Source: Myxacorys almedinensis A (GTDB lineage: Bacteria > Cyanobacteriota > Cyanobacteriia > Leptolyngbyales > Leptolyngbyaceae). From it: a DNA stretch of 64,000 nt. Of this stretch, positions 41,562 through 51,582 are shown piece by piece. Position 1 is the first letter of the stretch, and each line of letters begins with the position of its first letter. The notes below the pieces were generated by a model. That model was not told the DNA's origin. It saw only the letters and a program-made list of their open reading frames with translations, and did no database searches. The stretch covers positions 149,777 to 213,776 of the forward strand of contig NZ_WVIE01000006.1 of NCBI RefSeq assembly GCF_010091945.1. Direction: 5' to 3'. The translations under genes and the position numbers were made by a program.

Positions 41562-43799
41562 CTATAGAAAAGCGGCATCTGCATCCCTAGATTCTAAGGT
41601 CGGTTTGAATTTGAGTTGAGGCGTCCATTGGATTGCGCCATCTTGAGCCGTCAGATAAACAGAGGTTCCGCGTTGCTGCAATTGTTTGACGGTGTGAGGA
41701 TAGACTTTTTGAGAGTAGGCGATCGCGCTTTCTGGGGACACCAGTTTCACCAGGTTGGGAGGCAAATATCTCCCAGACCACCACAAAACCTGATTTCGCT
41801 GAAGATGTTCAGAAATTTCTTGTATGGTCTGAAGATTGGGGACATCTTTCAGCCATAGCCAGCGCTGGTTGCCAATTTGAAATTGCACGACCGTTGGATT
41901 GATGCTGAGCGGACGAACCGCGATCGCACCTAGCGCAACATTTTCGGTTAGCTGAACATGCCGACCGTGCTGCTTTTCAAGGGCTTGCATCGCTTGCTTA
42001 TCGAAAGCAGGCTTGTCTGGAGCAGACAAATCATACAAGGTTTTGATCGGTAACGTTTCTAGGAGGGTTGTCCAGCCATTGGGGTAGGACGGACTCGCAG
42101 CGATCGCCCAATCGATGTGATTGATGCCTTGCTTTTGCAGAAAGGGCAGCACAGTAGAACTAGCAGTAGAGGCATTTCCGGTATTGACCAATCCAACCTG
42201 CCCTCGGTCTTGGACGATCAAAATGGGATCGCGCTGGGTCGCGATCGCACTGATTTGCAGCAAATTTGCCCTCGCGTATGCCGTCGGAATAAACACTAAA
42301 GCGATGCCCATGGCAAGCCCCACCCACCACAAGCGTTGCAAGCGAGGTTGTAGCCAAGGTAAACAAATCAATCCATATAACAACAGTGTTAGTAGAGCAG
42401 AAATAGTTCCGAGGGCGAGCGAATTTCCGGGTAATTTGCAGAAGAAAGTAACGATCGCAATCAGCCAATGAGCCGGATAGAACAATAGCCAAGCGGCGTA
42501 ACTTCCGATGGGTTCTGATATGACGGCTAACATAGCGCTCACAAAACCACCAATGCTGAGAACAGAAATCAGAGGTGTAACAATAACATTCACTAGAATG
42601 CTGTAAGGAGAAACAATACCAAACGAGTAAAGTTGTAGAGGAAGTGTCCAGATGTAAGCAGCAATCGGAACGGCAATAATAGGAGAAATCGCTCTAGGCA
42701 ACCAATCTAACCACTTTGTTAAAGTCGGTACGGTCACTAATAAGCCAAGCGTAGCCAGAACACTCAGTTGAAATCCTAAATTCCATATCCAAGTTGGGTA
42801 GATAAACAACAAAATCGTCACGCTCACTAACAACGAGCCGAGAGGCTGCACTTTTCTATCTGCTGCAAGTCCGATTAGAATGGCAAATCCCATCACGACG
42901 GCTCGCAAAACCGACGGTTGAATTCCGGCAAGTCCGAGAAAGATGATCAGCCCTGCTGCACCGCAAGTAAATTGCACCCCTTTCGGAAATCGCTGAGTGA
43001 GAGCTAACACCATTCCTAAAATGAGGGACACCTGAAACCCCGATGCGGCTAAGGTATGACTCAATCCAATTTTGGTAAATGCATCTTTCACATCAAATGG
43101 AATACCTACAACTCGGTTTCCTAAAACCATTGCACTGAGTAATGCACCTTCTGGGTTTCCCAATCGGTCTGCTTGAGATTTGATAATTTTTTGCTGAATC
43201 ATCCACAGTCCCCAACCTGGTTTTTTTGTTGGTTCTAGACGTTCTGATTTTTTTGCATTAAATCCTGCAAAACGTTCTTCTTGGGCAAGATATTTTTGAA
43301 AATCAAATCCGCCCGGATTGAGGGCAGGTTTGGGTTTATAGAGCGATCCGGTGAGTGCGATCGCGGCTCCCGGATACAAATCTTTTGCCTCACTTTGCGG
43401 CATCGTCACGTAGAGTTTGCCCACTACGGTTTGCTCAATTGATGCCAATCCTGTCACCTCTAACCCCAGTTGCGCTCTTCCGCTCCGCGTCAATCGAGGC
43501 ACTTCTTCAACACGTCCATAAACCGTCATTTCTTGGTTAATAACATCGGGCACAAAATGACTGATATCGTGAGCGCTCGGATGGGGCACTCGTAATGGCA
43601 AATAAACACTCGCTAGCAACGCGATCGCACCCGCAATGATCCAAACCTTGGTTGGAAAGTATCCCGGTGTAAGGCGAGGCGCAGCCAGTGCAGCAACGAT
43701 TCCGCTAACTAAAATAGCGACGCCACCCCAAGGAAGAGCAGTTGCCATCAATCCCAGAATGTAGGCTAGGCACCCGATCGCTACACTTGTCACAGCCAT
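41562..43799 (-). CDS. ComEC/Rec2-family DNA uptake membrane protein
   Basis: A ComEC-like channel protein of about 745 residues for transport of single-stranded DNA in natural transformation. An N-terminal membrane segment precedes the OB-like periplasmic domain (about residues 60-180, with YPGAAIALTGSLYKP and ALNPGGFDFQKYLA). The polytopic Competence domain follows (about 215-480; GLSHTLAASGFQVSLILG). The C-terminal metallo-beta-lactamase-like part (about 520-745) lacks a clear H-x-H-x-D-H motif by eye. I start at ATG 43799 (MAVTSVAIGC); an upstream ATG at 43883 adds 28 residues. Confidence 0.88.
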   Translation of the reverse strand: MAVTSVAIGCLAYILGLMATALPWGGVAILVSGIVAALAAPRLTPGYFPTKVWIIAGAIALLASVYLPLRVPHPSAHDISHFVPDVINQEMTVYGRVEEVPRLTRSGRAQLGLEVTGLASIEQTVVGKLYVTMPQSEAKDLYPGAAIALTGSLYKPKPALNPGGFDFQKYLAQEERFAGFNAKKSERLEPTKKPGWGLWMIQQKIIKSQADRLGNPEGALLSAMVLGNRVVGIPFDVKDAFTKIGLSHTLAASGFQVSLILGMVLALTQRFPKGVQFTCGAAGLIIFLGLAGIQPSVLRAVVMGFAILIGLAADRKVQPLGSLLVSVTILLFIYPTWIWNLGFQLSVLATLGLLVTVPTLTKWLDWLPRAISPIIAVPIAAYIWTLPLQLYSFGIVSPYSILVNVIVTPLISVLSIGGFVSAMLAVISEPIGSYAAWLLFYPAHWLIAIVTFFCKLPGNSLALGTISALLTLLLYGLICLPWLQPRLQRLWWVGLAMGIALVFIPTAYARANLLQISAIATQRDPILIVQDRGQVGLVNTGNASTASSTVLPFLQKQGINHIDWAIAASPSYPNGWTTLLETLPIKTLYDLSAPDKPAFDKQAMQALEKQHGRHVQLTENVALGAIAVRPLSINPTVVQFQIGNQRWLWLKDVPNLQTIQEISEHLQRNQVLWWSGRYLPPNLVKLVSPESAIAYSQKVYPHTVKQLQQRGTSVYLTAQDGAIQWTPQLKFKPTLESRDADAAFL

Positions 43800-44040
43800 G
43801 AATTTTTTCTCTAACCGTAAAACTGACTTAGAGTACCCAAGCTTTCCAGGGGCAACCAAACAGGAGCCAGCGATCGTCATCATGGCAGGGTGCCCTCAAG
43901 GTACGATCAGTTCTGGAATGTTGAATTGTGATCGCGCTCTGCCATCAACTGCGATCGCGCTCTGCCATTAGGCACAATTGACGCAGAGTGAAACTCGGAA
44001 GGAGCCGCGATCGCAATACGCAATAGCTGCGTTGCATGAG

Positions 44041-44211
44041 GAATGATCGACCCATCCAAAAAACAAATCGACCCATCCAAAAAACAAATTGACCGATTAA
44101 GCAAGCAAATTGACCGATTAAGCAAGCAAATTAACCTATCCAGAAAACCAATTGACCCATCGGCAGAACGAATTGATCCATCAAGAAGGCGAATCGACCC
44201 ATCAAGATGAA
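44041..44211. repeat. Eight-unit 21-bp tandem repeat (heptad-coding)
   Basis: About eight diverged 21-bp units (consensus AATTGACCCATCCAGAAAGC with one more base). Because 21 is a multiple of three, the array is open on both strands. The plus-strand frame 44043-44210 would encode 55 residues of repeating K-Q-I-D-P-S-K / K-Q-I-D-R-L-S. The minus-strand frame 43907-44296 would encode 129 residues with repeating L-D-G-S-I-x-x. Neither has a convincing ribosome-binding site, so I annotate only the repeat. Confidence 0.8.
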
Positions 44212-44354
44212 GTAATCGTAAACTCTGCGTCTCTTGATGCCCTAATTTCCAATCCCTTTTTGAAGAGTTCTTAAAAACGAACATTCGTTTATTCATCCTT
44301 AGCTGTGATCGGGCACCTTCATACTATCCAGCCAAATCTTCAGGGAATTGAACG

Positions 44355-44720
44355 ATGACGACCCAAAACACAAACAATCGCTTAAGTCCAAGCATCCTAA
44401 ACGCAGATCAAGACATCTTCGAGGGCTTGCAGACCCTTACCGACTATACCCCTCATCGCCAAGAAGCCTCAATCAGACAGATCCAACAGGATCAAATTGA
44501 AATGGTGAAATTACAAAAGCTTGAAGCCCAACTCAAGGCACAATATCGCACAGTTTTGGATGCCACCCGCAAAGCGGAATGGGTGTTCCACAATGGCATT
44601 CTCGAAGCCAAAAATGCCGTGATTGCCCAATTTGGAGCCGATAGCAGCGAAGCCCAAACCGTCGGACGCAAGAAAAAATCTGCTTACAAGCGCCCCCTGC
44701 GACAAAAGAAGGCAGCGTAG
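44355..44720 (+). CDS. Conserved hypothetical protein
   Basis: A 121-residue hydrophilic protein: ILNADQDIFEGLQTLTDYTP near the start, a helical DQIEMVKLQKLEAQLKAQY centre and a lysine/arginine-rich tail (GRKKKSAYKRPLRQKKAA). The pattern recalls a small family of unknown function in cyanobacteria. It starts at ATG 44355, about 145 bases after the 21-bp repeat array. No neighbours suggest a role. Confidence 0.6.
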   Translation: MTTQNTNNRLSPSILNADQDIFEGLQTLTDYTPHRQEASIRQIQQDQIEMVKLQKLEAQLKAQYRTVLDATRKAEWVFHNGILEAKNAVIAQFGADSSEAQTVGRKKKSAYKRPLRQKKAA

Positions 44721-44751
44721 CGTCAGCCATCAACCTTAATGGGGTCAAATC

Positions 44752-45030
44752 CTATGCACCATGACCATCTGAGCGATGCTGACGAAACTCACTAGTCATC
44801 ATCTGAACTGCTTCGAGAAGGTTTTCTGAAACCGTGATCAGGTTAGTAATGTTCTGACTTTGAAGTTCCTGTCGGGTTCTAAGCTCAGCATTGAGTTGCA
44901 TCTGGTGATCGAACTCTTGATCCATTCGGTGTTGTGTTTGATCCGCTCGTTGCTGCATTTCCTCCATGCGCTGCCGCATTGTCTCTAACGCAGCTTCAAT
45001 GCGGTCTAAGCGGTTGTTGTCTTGAGCCAT
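44752..45030 (-). CDS. Small coiled-coil hypothetical protein
   Basis: A 92-residue protein with a strongly coiled-coil sequence (RIEAALETMRQRMEEMQQRA, then RMDQEFDHQMQLNAELRTRQ) and a C-terminal helix LISVSENLLEAVQMM-like region. It resembles in build the 88-residue protein encoded at 25488-25754. No known domain. It lies 78 bases downstream of the TPR gene on the same strand. Confidence 0.65.
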   Translation of the reverse strand: MAQDNNRLDRIEAALETMRQRMEEMQQRADQTQHRMDQEFDHQMQLNAELRTRQELQSQNITNLITVSENLLEAVQMMTSEFRQHRSDGHGA

Positions 45031-45107
45031 TGACTTCTCTTGGGCGTGCTATATCTAAATAATAATGCCGTGAATAGACAAATTGTATCGGTGTAAGGTT
45101 TCAGCTT

Positions 45108-46163
45108 TCATGCCTTTGCATCACGTTTAGATTCAGATTGGGGCAGCATTTCTTCAGAGGAACACAACACCTTGAACTCTTCTGACTCCTTCAGCACGTC
45201 AAAAGCTGGCTCTGTTCCAGCCGTTTCTCGGTAATCGGAATCCATCGAAATTGCTCTGTGCAAATTGCCCAAGGCTTGTTCAGCATCTCCGCTCAAGCCA
45301 TAACATGTTGCCAATCCATAGAAAATTTCTGCCTCCTCTGGTTCAAGGTCGAGGGCACGACTGTAGGCTGCGATCGCATCATTGTATCGCGCTCGCCGCT
45401 TCAACGCCTCTGCCAACATCCACCACACATCCCACCGCTCTGTTAGGATTTCTGATAGCTTATTGACTAACTCCAAGGCTTCCTCATGGCGATCGATCTT
45501 TTCCATAAACAAGATCTTCTCTTGCCACAGTTCAAGATTGCCGCGATCGTCGCGAATTGCCTCATCATACGATTCCAGCGCTTCTTCGTTACGTCCTAGT
45601 TTTTCCAACAGTTTTGCCCGCTCCAACCACGCCAGAAAGGCACTACCCGTCGTCAGCACTCGGTCTACATCTGACAGTGCTTCTTCATAGCGCTCCAAGC
45701 GTTGCAGGGTAATGCTTCGTGCCATCAAAATCATTGGGTTCGGGTTCATCTCTGCCGCTTTGTCCAACGATTTCAAGGCTTCTTCGTGGCGATCTTGTCG
45801 GGTCAGGTGCATTCCTCGAAAGAACCAACTTCCGGGATTATCTGGCATCTTTTCCACCATTTCATCAAACCACGCTAGCGCTTCTTCGGGACGCTCGATA
45901 TCTTCTTCAAGCGCCATCGAGGTCAGAAGCCACGCATCAAAATTGTTCGGTTCCAGTTTGATTACTTTTTTAAACGTGGCGATCGCACCCTCTAGATCCT
46001 CTAACTCCATCAACGCTCTGCCTTTCCCCATCCAGGCGTCCACATAATTGGGCTTGAGCTTGATGGCTTTATCAAACGCCGCGATCGCTTGGCGATACTG
46101 CTTCCATCCCACAAAAACTTCCGCTTTTTTCACCCAACCGAGGTGCTGTCCTGACTTGCTCAT
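45108..46163 (-). CDS. Tetratricopeptide repeat protein
   Basis: A protein of about 351 residues with eight or nine TPR units (YRQAIAAFDKAIKLKPNYVD, LEGAIATFKKVIKLEPNNFD, YNDAIAAYSRALDLEPEEAE and others), ending in the LGNLHRAISMDSDYRE and FDVLKESEEFKVL tail seen in the TPR genes at 7673-9386. Start at ATG 46163 (MSKSGQHLGW) or 46169. Likely a scaffold; partners unknown. Confidence 0.85.
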   Translation of the reverse strand: MSKSGQHLGWVKKAEVFVGWKQYRQAIAAFDKAIKLKPNYVDAWMGKGRALMELEDLEGAIATFKKVIKLEPNNFDAWLLTSMALEEDIERPEEALAWFDEMVEKMPDNPGSWFFRGMHLTRQDRHEEALKSLDKAAEMNPNPMILMARSITLQRLERYEEALSDVDRVLTTGSAFLAWLERAKLLEKLGRNEEALESYDEAIRDDRGNLELWQEKILFMEKIDRHEEALELVNKLSEILTERWDVWWMLAEALKRRARYNDAIAAYSRALDLEPEEAEIFYGLATCYGLSGDAEQALGNLHRAISMDSDYRETAGTEPAFDVLKESEEFKVLCSSEEMLPQSESKRDAKA

Positions 46164-46253
46164 AATCAAACTGGAATGAATGACTTACGCTTTAGTGTAC
46201 AGGTGGTTTGAGGTACCCAAGCGGCAAAAACTCACGCTGATTCAAGGATAGAA

Positions 46254-47054
46254 ATGTTGGGATTTTGGTATAACGGGAACGCCATTACAAAAGATACGAT
46301 CGATCTTTCAATCACCGATCCGGGGCTGCTTTATGGGGCAACGGTGTTTACAACGATGCGCGTTTACCAATTTCTAGACCATTCGTTGACCCAGTGGGCG
46401 GGACACTGCGATCGCATCAAAACCAGCCTAGACACCTTCGGCTGGCAACAACCCGACTGGAGCCAACTACGCCACGGGGCAGACTGGATGACGCAACACT
46501 ATCCGGTTCTTAGAATTGCTGTTTTTCCGGACGGGCGGGAATGGATCACAGGTCGCGCTCTACCAGAAGATTTGACGCAACGGCAGACAGCAGGAATCGC
46601 AGCTTGGGTTGCTGGAGGGTTAGCAAGATCGCTGCCGTCTCACAAAACCGGAAATTACCTTGCTCCGTGGTTGGCGTTGCAAGCGGCTCAGCGAATGAAT
46701 GCTCAAGAAGCCATTCTCACAAACTCGGCTGGCGACTGGCTAGAAACGAGCACGGGCAATCTGTGGGGCTGGAAAGAGGGGCATTGGTGGACGCCCCCTC
46801 TAGAGAGCGAGATTTTGCCAGGATTGCTGCGATCGCGCCTCATCTCTTGGCTAAAGTGGCACAATGAAGAAGTGACTGAAGCCCCGTGGAATGCGGCGCT
46901 GGTAGAACACTTTGATGCGATCGCTTATACGAACTGTGTCGTGGAAGTCATTCCAATTCACACCGTTCTCAACACCGGCACCACGCTGTCCTACGCTCCC
47001 ACGCATCCCGGAATTCAGACATTGCGAGACCTATTTTTTGAGGAGGGAAACTAA
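46254..47054 (+). CDS. Class IV PLP-dependent aminotransferase (aminodeoxychorismate lyase-like)
   Basis: A 266-residue fold-type IV PLP enzyme. The PLP lysine is probably Lys131 in SHKTGNYLAPWLA, the phosphate-cup residues follow in AILTNSAGDWLETSTGNLW, and the N-terminus carries LLYGATVFTTMRV, typical of PabC/IlvE proteins. The short length and single-domain form fit 4-amino-4-deoxychorismate lyase (folate synthesis) better than branched-chain aminotransferase, but assignment between them needs phylogeny. It stands alone before ftsH. Confidence 0.8.
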   Translation: MLGFWYNGNAITKDTIDLSITDPGLLYGATVFTTMRVYQFLDHSLTQWAGHCDRIKTSLDTFGWQQPDWSQLRHGADWMTQHYPVLRIAVFPDGREWITGRALPEDLTQRQTAGIAAWVAGGLARSLPSHKTGNYLAPWLALQAAQRMNAQEAILTNSAGDWLETSTGNLWGWKEGHWWTPPLESEILPGLLRSRLISWLKWHNEEVTEAPWNAALVEHFDAIAYTNCVVEVIPIHTVLNTGTTLSYAPTHPGIQTLRDLFFEEGN

Positions 47055-47234
47055 TGCAAATTCTCAGGATTGGCAGCAGGGCTACAAATGCCTTAAAGCC
47101 TTTAGCCTTGAGCACTTAAAACATTTCCCCTAGATTTGCTCCCTTCACAACGCTCTCAGATACGTTAATATTAATTAACATAAGCAAAATCTGAGATATC
47201 CCTCGTTCCCAAACTATTAGGAGGACAGACCCCG

Positions 47235-49076
47235 GTGAATAAACGGTGGAGAAATGCTGGGCTATATGCGCTCCTAGCGATCGTCGTCATTGCACTGGCG
47301 ACTGCGTTTTTTGACAAACAGCCTCAAACGCGAGAAACCTGGCGCTACAGCCAGTTCATTCAAGAAGTGCAAACCAACAACGTTAACAAAGTTAGCCTCA
47401 GTGCCGATCGCTCACGGGCAGTGGTGCAGGTGCAAGACGGCAACAGAGTCGTCGTCAACCTCCCCAACGACCCCGACCTGATCAATACCCTGACTAAAAA
47501 TAACGTTGATATCTCGGTCTTGCCTGCGACAGACGGCAACGACTTCTGGATTCGCGCCGTTAGCAGCTTGTTCTTCCCAGTCTTATTGCTGGTAGGGCTG
47601 TTCTTCTTACTACGTCGCGCCCAAAATGGTCCAGGTAGCCAAGCCATGAACTTTGGTAAATCCAAAGCGCGGGTGCAAATGGAGCCACAAACCCAGGTGA
47701 CCTTCAATGATGTTGCTGGCATCGATCAGGCGAAACTAGAACTCAACGAGGTCGTAGACTTCCTGAAGAACGCCGATCGCTTTACGGCTGTGGGGGCAAA
47801 AATTCCCAAAGGCGTTTTGCTCGTCGGACCTCCCGGCACCGGAAAAACCCTGTTAGCAAAAGCAGTAGCTGGCGAAGCAGGCGTACCGTTCTTCTCAATT
47901 TCGGGTTCCGAGTTTGTTGAGATGTTCGTCGGAGTCGGTGCGTCGCGCGTCCGTGACCTGTTTGAGCAAGCCAAAACCAACGCGCCCTGTATCGTCTTTA
48001 TTGATGAGATTGATGCTGTGGGTCGCCAGCGTGGTGCAGGTCTCGGTGGCGGCAACGATGAGCGGGAACAAACCCTCAACCAGTTGCTGACCGAAATGGA
48101 TGGGTTTGAAGGCAATACGGGCATCATTATCATCGCGGCAACCAACCGACCTGATGTCTTGGATGCGGCGTTGTTGCGTCCGGGTCGCTTTGATCGTCAA
48201 GTTGTCGTCGATCGTCCCGATTATGCAGGTCGCCTTGAGATTCTCCACGTTCACGCACGGGGCAAAACCCTCTCGAAAGATATTGACCTGGAACGCATTG
48301 CCCGCCGTACTCCTGGCTTTACAGGCGCAGATCTCTCCAACTTGCTAAACGAAGCGGCAATTCTTGCTGCCCGTCGTAACCTCACTGAGGTATCGATGGA
48401 CGAAGTAAATGATGCGATCGATCGCGTCCTCGCTGGACCTGAGAAGAAAGATCGGGTCATGAGCGAGAAGCGCAAAGAGCTAGTGGCGTATCATGAAGCG
48501 GGTCATGCGTTGGTTGGGGCACTGATGCCCGATTATGATCCAGTACAGAAAATCAGCATCATTCCTCGCGGAAGAGCAGGGGGTCTCACCTGGTTTACGC
48601 CGAGCGAAGACCGCATGGATTCTGGCTTGTACTCGCGCTCTTATCTGCAAAACCAGATGGCGGTTGCCCTTGGGGGTCGCCTAGCAGAAGAGATCATTTA
48701 CGGCGATGAAGAAGTGACAACCGGGGCGTCTAACGACCTCCAGCAGGTGGCGCGGGTGGCGCGTCAGATGGTGACTCGGTTTGGCATGAGCGATCGCTTG
48801 GGCCCGGTGGCGCTGGGTCGTCAGCAGGGCAACATGTTCATGGGTCGTGATATTGCCTCAGAGCGGGATTTCTCGGAAGAGACAGCCGCGACGATCGACT
48901 CGGAAGTGAGCACCTTGGTAGAAGAAGCCTACCGTCGTGCGAAAGCGGTGCTTACCGACAACCGCCATGTTTTGGATCAGTTAGCGGCGATGCTGATTGA
49001 GAAAGAAACGGTCGATGCTGAGGAGTTGCAAGACTTGTTGGCAAACAGCGATGTGAAGATGGCAGCGATCGCTTAA
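47235..49076 (+). CDS. ftsH: ATP-dependent zinc metalloprotease FtsH
   Basis: A membrane AAA+ protease that degrades damaged membrane proteins; in cyanobacteria FtsH complexes turn over photosystem II D1. Two membrane helices (about residues 8-26, 108-127), Walker A GPPGTGKT (198-205), Walker [10 protein letters not shown], the second region of homology ([20 protein letters not shown]) and the zinc site HEAGH (420-424) are all present in 613 residues. It starts at GTG 47235 with a strong AGGAGG box ten bases upstream. A rho-independent terminator follows. Which of the four cyanobacterial FtsH paralogues this is cannot be told by eye. Confidence 0.97.
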   Translation: MNKRWRNAGLYALLAIVVIALATAFFDKQPQTRETWRYSQFIQEVQTNNVNKVSLSADRSRAVVQVQDGNRVVVNLPNDPDLINTLTKNNVDISVLPATDGNDFWIRAVSSLFFPVLLLVGLFFLLRRAQNGPGSQAMNFGKSKARVQMEPQTQVTFNDVAGIDQAKLELNEVVDFLKNADRFTAVGAKIPKGVLLVGPPGTGKTLLAKAVAGEAGVPFFSISGSEFVEMFVGVGASRVRDLFEQAKTNAPCIVFIDEIDAVGRQRGAGLGGGNDEREQTLNQLLTEMDGFEGNTGIIIIAATNRPDVLDAALLRPGRFDRQVVVDRPDYAGRLEILHVHARGKTLSKDIDLERIARRTPGFTGADLSNLLNEAAILAARRNLTEVSMDEVNDAIDRVLAGPEKKDRVMSEKRKELVAYHEAGHALVGALMPDYDPVQKISIIPRGRAGGLTWFTPSEDRMDSGLYSRSYLQNQMAVALGGRLAEEIIYGDEEVTTGASNDLQQVARVARQMVTRFGMSDRLGPVALGRQQGNMFMGRDIASERDFSEETAATIDSEVSTLVEEAYRRAKAVLTDNRHVLDQLAAMLIEKETVDAEELQDLLANSDVKMAAIA

Positions 49077-49100
49077 CCCGCGAATTTTGGATTACGTCGA

Positions 49101-49140
49101 AAAGCCGATCACCCTTAACGTGGTCGGCTTTTAATTTTTT
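49101..49140 (+). terminator. Rho-independent terminator after ftsH
   Basis: AAAGCCGATCAC pairs with GTGGTCGGCTTT (one G-T wobble) around a CCTTAAC loop and is followed by TAATTTTTT, 25 bases after the ftsH stop. Confidence 0.85.
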
Positions 49141-49193
49141 GAATTTGCACTGCCCTCACCCTGCTCCCCTCTCTCCCAACAAAAGTTTGAGTC

Positions 49194-49344
49194 ATACCCA
49201 ATTAATCTGTAAATGCTACAGATGTGCGACCTCCCCCAACCCCGCCTCAGTAAAGTGGGGAGCCGGAAAGTCCCTCCTGACCCAGGGGGGATGCCGTCGG
49301 CAGGGGGGTCGAGGATCTGCCGCAGTGAAAAATCAATTGGGTAT
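49194..49344 (+). mobile_element. MITE-like element, copy 1
   Basis: A 151-bp non-coding element with perfect 10-bp terminal inverted repeats (ATACCCAATT...AATTGGGTAT) and an internal CTGTA-AATGC-TACAG hairpin. A second copy, inverted, is at 53961-54110; the two differ by only about two positions. The TA at each end would fit TA target duplication, as for IS630/Tc1-mariner-related MITEs. The rest of the gap (49345-49647) has no gene that I can support. Confidence 0.75.
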
Positions 49345-49647
49345 AACTCGGTAGGTACGGATGCGCGATCGCTGCCCCATCGGTCGCGCTGCAACACGCC
49401 ACCCTATCGTTACAATTTATGGCTTGAAATAGCGTGTAAGGAGAAGTTGTGTCGCATAATGAATGCAGGGTTTCATCAGAAGCATTGATATAAAAATTAC
49501 TCGTTTAAAGTTAAGTTGCACTCCTCATCAGCCCGCATTTAGCTGAACTATTCAACCGCGACCCAACCATAAAGAGCGACCAAAGGCATGACAGCTTCTA
49601 TTTTCGACAGTCTGCTGTGTCTTGACGCCATCTGACCCGTACCGAAT

Positions 49648-51489
49648 ATGCATAGCTCCCAGACATGTAGCGTCCGTCGCATCCTTGCTTGGAGTCATTT
49701 TCACCACGTTAGCAGCTTACTCAAACAAAAAGGCAACCCAGATGCCCTCATCCTGAGCGAGTCTAGTGTAGAAGGCGTAGAACCGTTGGCAGAGCGCTTT
49801 GTTGCGGTAGTTTCTTCAGGCTTTAGCGCCCTGTTGCAGGGCAACTCTATGGCAGCGAGTCTAGACGCCCCGTGCCAGATCCAGCTTACGTTTGATCCCT
49901 GTGCGATCGCGGCTTTTCTGTCTACGCTCAAACCTCAGGTTCCAATGCATTCTTTGCTAGAGCGTCAGATCACCCACGCGATCGCCCAGCTAGCGCCAAA
50001 CGATCCGTACCGCCAGAGTGAATTTACCCTACAACTGCTAGAAACGCTCTCGCCCACTGCCCACTGCTTGCAGCCTGCAACGATGGCGCAACCGTTGCAG
50101 CAGCAGATCCAGCAAGAACGCCTGCTCAATCAAGTCACGTCGTTGATTCGTCAGAGTCTTGAGTTGCCGGTGGTTTTGGAAACGGCAGTCCAACAGGTGC
50201 GCCAGTTTCTACAGACCGATCGGCTGATCATCTATCAACTCAACATTCCGGCTCCTTCGTGCCTCGTCTCTACCGAGCCGAAAATTCCGGCGCAGGAAAC
50301 CATTCCCACTTTGGATGGCATTACCTACGAATCTCGCAAGAGCGACGCGATTCCCTCAGTGCTGCATTTTATAAAAGATGACACTGACATTGCTAGTCAT
50401 GCTCTTTGGAGTGCCGATCGAGATAGACTGACCTGGGCGATCGCAGATTGCCAAATCGTTCCGTCTCAAACGCGGCGGCTGCTAAAGCTCTCATCGCAAG
50501 CACAGGTACAGGCAGAACTGGTGACACCGATCATCGTTGAAGAGCAACTGTGGGGCTTGCTAATCGCCCATCAATGTTATGCCCCCCGGCAATGGCAAGA
50601 CCATGAGCAAGCCTTCTTGCACCACATCGCAGAGCATCTTGCGATCGCCATTCGCCAATCTAATCTCTACTCTGAACTGCACGCGCAAAAACTTACCCTC
50701 GAACAAAAAGTGGCAGAACGGACGCAAGCGCTACGCGACACCCTGGTAGCCGCGCAATCGGCAAGCCTTGCTAAGTCAGAATTTTTAGCCACCATGAGCC
50801 ACGAGTTGCGATCGCCATTGACGAGCATTATCGGCATGGCGGCTACGTTGTTACGGGCTTACAGTTCGGAGATGCAGCCCGCTATAACGGTGCACAAGCA
50901 GCAAAAATATCTGCAAACGATTCAAAATCGGGGTGAACATTTGCTGTCGTTGATCAACGACATTCTCGATTTGTCTCAGGTCGAGGCGGGTAAGCTGGGG
51001 TTGATCATAGAGCAATTTTCCTTGGTGCAACTCGCCCGCCAAACCGTTGAAGCTGTGCAACCACGAGCCAATGCCAAGCAGGTCAACCTCTGCTTAGACG
51101 TGCAGCAGGGGCAGGGCGACATGCAGTTTTACGCTGACCCGCAGCGAGTCCAGCAAATTTTGTTCAATCTGCTGACCAATGCCATCAAATTTACGCCAGC
51201 GCAAGGGCAGGTAATGCTGCGGGTCTGGGCACACGATCAAGCGGCGATTTTGCAGGTGGAAGATAACGGCATTGGCATTTCCGAAGAACAGCGATCGCTG
51301 CTGTTCCAAACGTTTCAACAACTTGATTGCTCCTACGATCGCAAGTACGAAGGGACGGGATTAGGATTAGCGCTAACCAAACAGCTTGTTGAATTGCACG
51401 GTGGGTCGATTGACGTGAAATCCACGATCGGCATTGGCTCGATTTTTACGGTGCATCTGCCAGAACAGGAGGCGTCTAAGCCGTCGTAA
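49648..51489 (+). CDS. GAF-domain sensor histidine kinase
   Basis: A 613-residue hybrid-less sensor kinase. The N-terminal region (about residues 1-125) resembles the undefined sensory segment found before GAF domains in many cyanobacterial kinases (FVAVVSSGFSALLQG). A GAF domain follows (about 155-340), then a coiled linker. The HisKA domain has phospho-acceptor His385 in MSHELRSPLTSIIG, and the HATPase domain has N box NLLTNAIKF, G1 VEDNGIGIS and G2 GTGLGLALTK. The GAF domain shows no clear Cys of the bilin-binding type by eye. No cognate response regulator is adjacent. Confidence 0.92.
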   Translation: MHSSQTCSVRRILAWSHFHHVSSLLKQKGNPDALILSESSVEGVEPLAERFVAVVSSGFSALLQGNSMAASLDAPCQIQLTFDPCAIAAFLSTLKPQVPMHSLLERQITHAIAQLAPNDPYRQSEFTLQLLETLSPTAHCLQPATMAQPLQQQIQQERLLNQVTSLIRQSLELPVVLETAVQQVRQFLQTDRLIIYQLNIPAPSCLVSTEPKIPAQETIPTLDGITYESRKSDAIPSVLHFIKDDTDIASHALWSADRDRLTWAIADCQIVPSQTRRLLKLSSQAQVQAELVTPIIVEEQLWGLLIAHQCYAPRQWQDHEQAFLHHIAEHLAIAIRQSNLYSELHAQKLTLEQKVAERTQALRDTLVAAQSASLAKSEFLATMSHELRSPLTSIIGMAATLLRAYSSEMQPAITVHKQQKYLQTIQNRGEHLLSLINDILDLSQVEAGKLGLIIEQFSLVQLARQTVEAVQPRANAKQVNLCLDVQQGQGDMQFYADPQRVQQILFNLLTNAIKFTPAQGQVMLRVWAHDQAAILQVEDNGIGISEEQRSLLFQTFQQLDCSYDRKYEGTGLGLALTKQLVELHGGSIDVKSTIGIGSIFTVHLPEQEASKPS

Positions 51490-51582
51490 AACCCTGGGCA
51501 AGCTCAACGTTGCTGAATTTAGGGAACGCCCAGACCTCAAAATTCTGGCTGTGGCACGCCGCAAGTTTCGTGCGACATCCGA

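Noticed and set aside
43907..44296. 129-codon minus-strand gene with L-D-G-S-I repeats
   Set aside because: The array is equally open on the other strand, the flanking peptide is not protein-like, and there is no ribosome-binding site. Kept only as a repeat and a finding.
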